This document shows positions 57,567 through 64,000 of a stretch of DNA of 64,000 nucleotides, piece after piece. The stretch covers positions 2,914,001-2,978,000 of the forward strand of contig VRMN01000001.1 of assembly GCA_008690995.1 (NCBI GenBank), read 5' to 3'. The translations under genes were made by a program, and so were the position numbers. The notes beneath the pieces were generated by a model, which had not been told where the DNA came from, did no database searches, and saw only the letters and a program-made list of their open reading frames with translations. Source of the DNA: Porphyridium purpureum. Lineage: Eukaryota; Rhodophyta; Bangiophyceae; Porphyridiales; Porphyridiaceae. How positions within the stretch are numbered: the first letter of the stretch is position 1; every line of letters starts with the position of its first letter.

Positions 57567-59015
57567 ATCGTGATGCACGTGAGAAAGAACGCGAACGCAA
57601 TCTTCGCCAGCGCCCGCAGTCAGTAGACGCCGCTCATTCGCTGCGCGGCTGCCAAACGGTTCAAACGGTCCACGCCAACACAAAACACAAGCAGCACAAG
57701 AATGTTGTTTTACCTCGAACGGGCTGCGACTGGTGGGAAACACAAGAGCACCGGCAGAATCCAGGGCGTCGTATGCCTCCGCACAGATGCGCACTCCTGC
57801 TGGTGTGGGCGGCTAGGCTTTAAATTGCAGAATGATGGAATGTAGGCCATCTCGGGATCAGGGTGTCCGCACACTTGCGCGGCTACGGCCTAGTCCACTG
57901 TTACGTGCTTTCTTTAGACCTTTGACATGGCATTCAGCGAATGTAAGACACTGCAAGCGGACAGAAAAGGCTGGGGTCTTTGCAAGTGTCCGAGACGACT
58001 CCAATCGAGGCCTCATCAGAGGACATTGTCGAACGAGACTGCATGTGTCTTGTCAGCTCCTGAGGCTCATTCTGTTTGCGGGTTGCTCAACTGAAGGCTT
58101 CCCTTAGTCCGTGTGCAAAGTCCAACAGCACGTTGCTTATGCAAGAACTATGGTCGCTTATTCAGTTGCCAACGTCGCAGTCTTGCCTAGGCTTCGAACG
58201 CGGTACGCGCGACCGGGTCGCCTAGCTTACTGGCCTGCACATGCACTGATACGCCTGCCAATTGTTCAGTGCACATAAGTCCACGCAACTTGGCACGTGC
58301 CTCTTCAAACCCTTTTGGCGTCGCTCTTACTGCCCGCCACCCCAAATGACAGCATTGACGTCTCTGGCAAAAATGCCGCGAATGAAGAAGCATGAACGGA
58401 TAGCCACCCAAGTCCAGCATTTCGAGCTGTGCTGATCCTTGCTCAACATCATCAACCTGATTGTGCTTTGTTTTGAATGAACGTCTCCGGACAATCAGAA
58501 AATCCTGCCTTGCAGCGGTCTTTCCGGCTCTGTCTCACCCCAACAGTAACACTCGCATGCGTGTTATTCTCCTTTCGTACCGCTGGACCACACCAACGTT
58601 TCTGATTCGACATCCGAGATTGGCACGAAATTTTCGCTGTGAGACTGAATGCTGAGCTAGCTCAGTCCTTCGATGGACTGGACCAAGAAGTTCGTTCACA
58701 AGCACTCATTCAGACCTCAGCGTGCGTTGTGCCGGCACAGTGTGCGACAATTTGAAGTGACGGGCGCAGAAAGATACCGCTGAAATAAGGCATGGTCGCG
58801 GCGAATGAGATGTAAGGGACGCACTAGCAGGCGCTGGCTCTTGACCCACTTTTCATAGAGGCAGGCCTGAACCAGACTAGCTGGTGCCAAACCAGACTCA
58901 TAAATGAACGAAAACCCCACACTAATAATGAAATCTGCACTGCTCACATACAAAGGACGAGCAGTTCTAGCGTCAGCGCCTTCGCGCCTTGTGCGTCGGC
59001 CATGCTGTGCAATAA
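57567..59015. other. Intergenic stretch upstream of the M28 gene
   Basis: 1.4 kb. Part of 57567-57794 could be coding if the upstream ATG is used. The rest carries only short frames on both strands and no GTAC cluster, repeat or RNA gene I can recognise. Confidence 0.5.
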
Positions 59016-60629
59016 TTAATCCCAGGGAAAGGATTGGCGCGGCGAGTTCACGTCGGAGGCACGCCTCGAAGACTTATCTTGTCTATCGCCAAATGCAAAA
59101 TTGGTCGGTGAACTTGGTGAACGGCCGCTGGAAGAACCGGTAGAAGAGGTGGTCTCGAGAATGATTCGCGGGAAGGAAAAGTCGCAGCCACTCGCCGAAA
59201 TACGCTGTGCGATGGCAATTAAAAGCGCGGAAGATACCGGCGCAACATCTCTGTGCGTCTTTGCGTGCAGCCACGCGCTGAAGCGTAGCACGATGCCACT
59301 GGATGTCAGCTGCTCGGTTTCCACCATGGGCTTATACTCGGTCGAGTTGACCCGCGCATCGGAAGCCAAAAGGGATTCAATTTCGTCAAGTAGAGCCTGG
59401 ACTCTTGACAGGTCGCTGTAACGCACATGCACCGTCTCGCTAAAGTAGCCGGCATGGCGAAGGCTCACATTGATCACCTTGCTTCCATAGAGCTGCGAAT
59501 TCGGGACGACAACCTCGTTGGAGTCCCACATGCGCCCAATGGTATGCATCCAGCCAATCTTTTCAACCTGAATTCGTCCTTTGCTTTCGAATCCTGGGAT
59601 GAGGATTGAGTCGTGCTCCAGAAATGGCTTGAAAATGGAAATCATGATCCCAGCATACAGATCCTTAAGGACCTCGCGCAACGCAAACGTGACTGCCAGC
59701 GTCGAAATTCCACCAAACGTCGTCAAGGCCTTTACGGGCACGCCAATGATCGCTGCAGCGGAGCACAGCGCCGCAAGAACCATGGCCACGGAAAGCCCCT
59801 TGCTCAGAAGCACGTACTCACCCCGCTCGTCACGTTTGCGCATCTTGTTTTCTCTTGTTGTCGCCTTGTCTGTGTTGACGCAAAATTCAAAATACACACC
59901 TTTGATCCAGTCTAGAGTTATCGTGCATAGCACGACAATTGCCAATCGCCGCATCGTTGTAGGGCTAAGCGTGGCGAGGATCGAAACTGTCCCACCCCGC
60001 GATGAATTCATCCATTTCATCAGGTCGTACGCCACAAGCACGCAGAATACCCAGCCTAAACTGCGCAGAGGGTACATGACCTCGGCGAACGCGGCATTGA
60101 ATTCAAGCTCTTGATCAACAAGTCGTAGCACCTTCAAAACCAAAATCAGAAGAACCGATACCGGTTCCAACGCCAGGTAAAACAAAGCCATCCCTGCGAC
60201 GTCCGCGAGCGAAAGCTGGCCATCCCCGAATGGAAGCCAGTACGCGCTCATTGCTGCAGGATTGACCAAAACGTGATGATACGTCGAGGTCACCATTACC
60301 GCGAGGCCAAAGAGCACGAGTTGAAGCAGCAGCCTCTTTCTCTGGCCTTTGCTCATGAAAAGTCTACTTTTCAAAAGTGCCCAACCGCCTCGCAGCACAC
60401 GTGCGATGTGCAGCGACCCGGTCTTTCCCTCTCTCACTGGAACGATGGCCTCGCCATTGGAAGACTGCTTTTCACACGCCCTTTCCACCAACGATGTGTG
60501 CGGACGGACTCTTTTCCGGGCCCATTGCGCAACGATGACCGAATTGGGCGACGGCGCCGCGCGTCCTTTCTTTCGGTATGCAATCTGTGTGCGGTGCCAT
60601 GGAACGCCGGCAAATGCGAGCGACGTCAT
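59016..60629 (-). CDS. MscS-like mechanosensitive channel, probably plastid or mitochondrial
   Basis: Opens under membrane tension to release solutes. 537 residues: a leader of about 90 residues rich in Arg/Ser (MTSLAFAGVPWHRTQIAYRK), four to five membrane segments, then the pore helix and beta domain of MscS: GGISTLAVTFALREVLKDLYAG, IFKPFLEHDSILIPG, VEKIGWMHTIGRMWDSNEVVVPNSQL. The leader suggests an organelle MSL channel (inference). The frame is open to 61256, but that part contains a GTAC element and leader-like sequence, so 60629 is preferred. C-terminus is a Ser-rich tail. Confidence 0.88.
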   Translation of the reverse strand: MTSLAFAGVPWHRTQIAYRKKGRAAPSPNSVIVAQWARKRVRPHTSLVERACEKQSSNGEAIVPVREGKTGSLHIARVLRGGWALLKSRLFMSKGQRKRLLLQLVLFGLAVMVTSTYHHVLVNPAAMSAYWLPFGDGQLSLADVAGMALFYLALEPVSVLLILVLKVLRLVDQELEFNAAFAEVMYPLRSLGWVFCVLVAYDLMKWMNSSRGGTVSILATLSPTTMRRLAIVVLCTITLDWIKGVYFEFCVNTDKATTRENKMRKRDERGEYVLLSKGLSVAMVLAALCSAAAIIGVPVKALTTFGGISTLAVTFALREVLKDLYAGIMISIFKPFLEHDSILIPGFESKGRIQVEKIGWMHTIGRMWDSNEVVVPNSQLYGSKVINVSLRHAGYFSETVHVRYSDLSRVQALLDEIESLLASDARVNSTEYKPMVETEQLTSSGIVLRFSAWLHAKTHRDVAPVSSALLIAIAQRISASGCDFSFPRIILETTSSTGSSSGRSPSSPTNFAFGDRQDKSSRRASDVNSPRQSFPWD

Positions 60630-61695
60630 TGCGCAATCTTTCTGTCCACTTGGAGTGCCGCCGCGGGGCGTCCCACACCGACTTGAGATTTCAAGTTTGA
60701 CGCTTGAAAAGAATGAGTGTCGTCGCTCGTGGCACAGACACGCGTTGGTCGTTTCTCTGTGAGGCAAATGACGAACGCTTTCATCCGCCTTCTGCGTCCG
60801 CAGGAACACATGCAGCAGTGAGGAGTTTTCGTTTGTTGTCAACTGGTTTCGCGCCACTTCAACGTATCGAAGTGAAAAAAACCAAAACACGACATTAAAA
60901 ATTGAGATAAACCCTTGAAATAACCTGACGGCTCGGTTAGAAAGAGGGTCATCTGTGGCGTACTGAAAATCGGCGGCGGGGTCACGAATGGTAAAATGAT
61001 GCTGTTTGAATAGAAACCAGGATTTAGTATAAAAGCTTGGGCGCTGTACTTTGGAGCGGGAGGGAGAAGGAAGGCGGCGCGAGTGGGGTGCGTGAAGGGG
61101 AGAGGTTCGGACAGTGGTGTCGGGGTCCAAAGATGAGGGCAAAGTGGAAGAAAAAGCGCATGCGACGCTTGAAGCGAAAGAGGAGGCGAATGCGCGCCAA
61201 GTCGAAATAAGTGACGGCGGCGGCGGGCGGTCTACACGGGAGCCTCCGGCCGACATCCTTGCGTGTCGGGGTCAAACAAGGAAAACGGCGCGTCGTATTG
61301 AGTGACGGGGTTGACATGAATGGAGCGTCGGATCCGTGAGAGGATCTCGCTGCCATGTCAGAGGCTGGGGATCAGGCAACGCGGGTGTAGCGGCCTGATT
61401 AAGTAGCAGGATAAGGAACTCGAGATGATCTCTTGACACGAGTGATCTTCGAGTGTTCCAGGACCGAGACTTGGTGGAGTCTGACGGAAGTTTGGGGTTT
61501 ACTGAAGCCCGAAGAGTCTTCCATGTCGCGGTTGGGTAGAATAAATTTCATTTGCTTAGAATCGCTTGTCAATAAGCTTGACGTTCTGCGGAATCAGCAG
61601 ACGAGCACACGACTGCGCCCGTCCGAGCGCCAATCACACAGCCACACAGCACCGATCGGCGATATATGTTTCTTCCCGTCCGCCACGCTACGCGC
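60630..61695. other. Intergenic stretch upstream of the MscS gene
   Basis: 1.07 kb. It holds TATAAAAG at 61028-61035 and one CTGTACT (core 61046), 417 bases before the MscS ATG. No further gene is recognised; 61040-61300 is purine-rich on this strand. Confidence 0.45.
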
Positions 61696-62493
61696 TCACT
61701 TGAGTTTGTTGGATGCGCTCGCATCCAAATCAAAGTCCTCGTTCGTGCCTGAATCAAGATCGAATTCCTCGTCGCTGGCGTCCTCATCATCAGAGTCCGC
61801 CTCGAGATCGTCAAAGTTTGTGGTGGCAGCGACCAGCTCCCGCTTCTTGGCCAATTCGTCCAAAATTGAAACCGTCCGGAAAGCGCCGCCGGCCCCAGAC
61901 TCCTTAAAGTACAAGTCGGGCATGATCTTCATGTGCGTCATACGCTGCGCCATCTCGTAGCGTAGCGTACGGCGGTTCCCGTTGAGCCACTTGAGCACGC
62001 GAGACATGTCGGCCTGCGCCATGCTTACCTCAATGCGCGCATTGCGAAGGTCTGGTGACACGTTCACGTCCATGACACTGAGCATGAGTGTTGACCAAGA
62101 CGGCAAGCCGTGAAACCTAGCATGCGTGGTATACTGGTCTCTCAGAACCATACTGATTTCTCTCTTAATCATCTCTGCTACTCGGTTGGGCCGCCGCCGC
62201 TCCATTGATGTGTCGACCCCTCTCATACCGGAGCCGCGCGTCGAGCCAGAGCCACCACCTCTGCGCGCCGACGAAGACGACCGCCTCGACGCCTCTCCTC
62301 CAGCTCCATTTCCACGCTTCGACGCGGCCATGCGCAGCGCTCCTGCTGCTGCGGGAGCGCTGACGGCACGTCGCGAGACGAATATCTCGTGCACTTCACA
62401 CACGAATTGCGCGTGTTTTGCGACGCGCGGCTGCTGCGTCCTGTGCGAGAACCATGGCGCCACTTGCGCCCCACCCTGTGTCACAAACGCCAT
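61696..62493 (-). CDS. rbfA: Ribosome-binding factor A, plastid type
   Basis: RbfA matures the small ribosomal subunit by binding 16S-type rRNA. The core (about residues 85-190) has RRRPNRVAEMIKREISMVLRD, LSVMDVNVSPDLRNARIEVS, VLKWLNGNRRTLRYEMAQRM and MPDLYFKESG, matching bacterial RbfA. The leader begins MAFVTQGGAQVAPWFSHR and lacks acidic residues; an MAFV start is, as I recall, usual for nuclear-encoded plastid proteins of Porphyridium, so plastid import is likely. A long acidic tail (LEADSDDEDASDEEFDLDSG) is an addition to the bacterial form. The frame extends to 62595, but this ATG is chosen for the leader. Confidence 0.9.
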   Translation of the reverse strand: MAFVTQGGAQVAPWFSHRTQQPRVAKHAQFVCEVHEIFVSRRAVSAPAAAGALRMAASKRGNGAGGEASRRSSSSARRGGGSGSTRGSGMRGVDTSMERRRPNRVAEMIKREISMVLRDQYTTHARFHGLPSWSTLMLSVMDVNVSPDLRNARIEVSMAQADMSRVLKWLNGNRRTLRYEMAQRMTHMKIMPDLYFKESGAGGAFRTVSILDELAKKRELVAATTNFDDLEADSDDEDASDEEFDLDSGTNEDFDLDASASNKLK

Positions 62494-62667
62494 GCCTGGC
62501 ACTGCACGAAGATAGAATACAAAGGCAATGCGACGCAATGCTGCGCAACTCGTCACGCACAACGCACACCCGCCGCTTGTCTGTGCCAAGCGCACGCCCT
62601 CAGCCTCGCTTCACGGCGTGTTCGGCCGCGCGCACTTCAAACCGGTCAGAGCTACATGTAAGTCACT

Positions 62668-62680
62668 GTACTATAAGTAC
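62668..62680. promoter_or_regulatory. Two GTAC elements, rbfA/TEX261 divergent promoter
   Basis: CTGTACTATAAGTAC holds two GTAC cores (62668 and 62677) as an inverted pair around TATAA. It lies 175 bases before the rbfA ATG and about 270 before the TEX261 ATG. Confidence 0.45.
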
Positions 62681-62947
62681 ACTGGCGGCGATGGGTTGTG
62701 ACATGACAAAGGAACCAGGCACGACTTCGGTGCGACTCGTACGTGCGGCGCTGGCGTTGTGACCCGCTGTTTGCGAACGCAGAGGCTACTGCGGCGAGCA
62801 GCTCTTCTCAAGCTCTACTTGGTGTCGACCCACGTGTCTGGAAATTGCGTAACACGCCCGCCACATGCTGGCAGACTGACTTGGTGGTGTGGGTCTTGCT
62901 CTGGCTTCTTGTGCAACAAAAGGGAACCGAGGCTGAGATACGAAACC

Positions 62948-63595
62948 ATGGCGTTCTTTGTGGTTCTGATCTATGTGTCAGGATACCTGTCGCTGGTGCT
63001 CGCTGCGCTTAGTATGGCATGCGGCTTGTATTATATGGCCGAGTTGGCAGAGGAGCACACCTCCACCGCCAAGAGGGCGATCAAGTACCTGCTGTACGGA
63101 TTGCTGATAGCTCATGTACTGCTTCTCGTGTATGAACGCTTCCCGCCAGTGTATCCTTTGATCGGAATGGTGGCGCACGGTTCATACTTACGCCTCATGA
63201 AGGTATTTCCGCTCGTCGACCCAAAATCGGTTCCATTCTTTGCATGCGTGCTCATGTTCTGTGCGAGTAACGTGGGGTGGTTCTACATGTTCAAGACAGA
63301 GGCCGAGCGTTTTTACCAGTATCGAGTGCTCGGTGGCCCGAGCGTGAGCGCGTTCTTTGCGCTCATGGTTTGGAGCGTGCCTGTCGCGCTTTTTGTGAGC
63401 CTGACAGTCAATGACGCGATGTTACCAGGCGCTACAGATTCTCAGAGAAGCTCTGCGTCCCGATCTACCCTTGACAGAAGAGGAGGCTCAGGAAGCACCA
63501 GCAATGGCAGCTCTTTAATGACCGCCTTCTTGAGTTCTGCCAAGAGCTGGCTTGGTATTTCAGGTGGCACTTCACAAAAACACACTTTAGACTAA
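62948..63595 (+). CDS. TEX261: TEX261/Svp26-family ER-Golgi membrane protein
   Basis: Svp26 in yeast loads glycosyltransferases into COPII vesicles. The 215-residue product has the family start (FVVLIYVSGYLSLVLAALSMA, GLYYMAELAEEHT), four to five membrane segments, LYERFPPVYPLIGMVAH and the C-terminal FVSLTVNDAMLPG. The ATG at 62948 has a good context (accATGG) and begins just before the first membrane helix; the frame is open to 62759. The Ser/Gly-rich tail after residue 160 is longer than in animals. Confidence 0.87.
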   Translation: MAFFVVLIYVSGYLSLVLAALSMACGLYYMAELAEEHTSTAKRAIKYLLYGLLIAHVLLLVYERFPPVYPLIGMVAHGSYLRLMKVFPLVDPKSVPFFACVLMFCASNVGWFYMFKTEAERFYQYRVLGGPSVSAFFALMVWSVPVALFVSLTVNDAMLPGATDSQRSSASRSTLDRRGGSGSTSNGSSLMTAFLSSAKSWLGISGGTSQKHTLD

Positions 63596-64000
63596 ATGAA
63601 GATATTCTGGAACCGCGCGAAGTTTGTGCTGCGTTGTGGACGAGACTGGGAACGCCCTCCAACACAAGTACTCCCCATCGCGATGAAGGTCGCGTTTTGT
63701 ACACCAATCTCGGCGTCACGGGCGGCGAGGCCATGTGCTTCAAGTACGAGCGCCCAACTTGGGCCGCAAGTGCGAGCACGCCCGCGGACGGAATCCCGCG
63801 CTCGATTCTATTTGTGCGCTGCTTCTCCACCGGATGGCGCTTTGGGTGAGAAGGACGTCTCGTGGGTGATGTTGTTCCGCCATGAGATGGCGATTAACAT
63901 CGCAGCAATTGCGGAGGCAGGGCTTCCGGTTCCGACGGGAATCAATGCTGTCGAACTGAATGTGTCGACCGTGAGGGAAGATCTGTACGCGCAGGCTCCT
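63596..64000 (+). CDS. Uncertain coding sequence at the right edge
   Basis: From the ATG at 63596, which touches the TEX261 stop, a frame stays open through the window end. Its last 50 residues (from GEKDVSWVMLFRHEMAINI, then IAEAGLPVPTGINAVELN) look like ordinary protein. Its first 80 are Arg/Pro/Ser-rich and look more like a shadow, while the neighbouring frame up to 63849 reads more naturally there. A splice site or a frame change near 63845 is possible. No family recognised. Confidence 0.3.
   Translation, partial: MKIFWNRAKFVLRCGRDWERPPTQVLPIAMKVAFCTPISASRAARPCASSTSAQLGPQVRARPRTESRARFYLCAASPPDGALGEKDVSWVMLFRHEMAINIAAIAEAGLPVPTGINAVELNVSTVREDLYAQAP

Noticed and set aside
57567-57794. 76-residue extension of the M28 peptidase
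   Set aside because: Cys/Arg-rich and unlike the acidic cytosolic tail that follows; kept only as an alternative start.

Overview
The window is nuclear DNA of a compact, intron-poor eukaryote with a plastid. The best fit is a unicellular red alga of the Porphyridium type; this is inferred, because no rRNA or organelle marker lies in the window. The reasons are eukaryote-only genes (ORMDL, PEX14, SDHAF3, TEX261, PAQR, DHHC transferase, an ER disulfide isomerase), plastid-type genes (ispD, a D27-like carotenoid isomerase, RbfA with a transit-like leader starting MAFV), almost no introns, moderately high GC in genes, and genes lying head to head or tail to tail only tens to hundreds of bases apart.

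Layout. 1-9 kb: PEX14 (open at the left edge), ORMDL, D27-like isomerase, PPPDE-PUL isopeptidase and a CNNM-type transporter whose 3' end carries a tandem duplication that behaves like a newborn intron. 9-24 kb: a C2H2 zinc-finger protein, a 2.9-kb gene-poor stretch, a giant 2,394-residue protein with FN3-like and S1 domains, and a membrane-anchored M14 carboxypeptidase. 24-36 kb: an ankyrin-DHHC acyltransferase with one clear intron, a small basic protein, a GC-poor purine repeat, a Golgi-type glycosyltransferase, an LRR-PAQR fusion, an ABC half-transporter and an acyl-CoA ligase. 36-50 kb: a gene-poor stretch, a YeeE/YedE transporter, ispD, a GlmU-like uridylyltransferase, a repeat-built coiled-coil protein, a disulfide isomerase, mitochondrial uL23, an RmlD-like reductase, SDHAF3 and a DUF4864-like protein. 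50-64 kb: a gene-poor stretch, a CBS protein, an RBBP9-family pseudoenzyme, an M28 peptidase, an MscS channel, RbfA, TEX261 and an edge ORF.

The genes form no operon or single pathway; they are a mixed set of housekeeping functions. What ties many of them together is regulatory. Clusters of a short palindromic element with a GTAC core, usually read CTGTAC or GTACAG, recur 75-500 bases upstream of at least ten genes and sit centrally in several divergent intergenic regions. GA-rich leaders directly before several start codons are a second shared trait. Few tRNA-like, and no rRNA-like, CRISPR or intact mobile-element sequences were seen; no tRNA could be supported.
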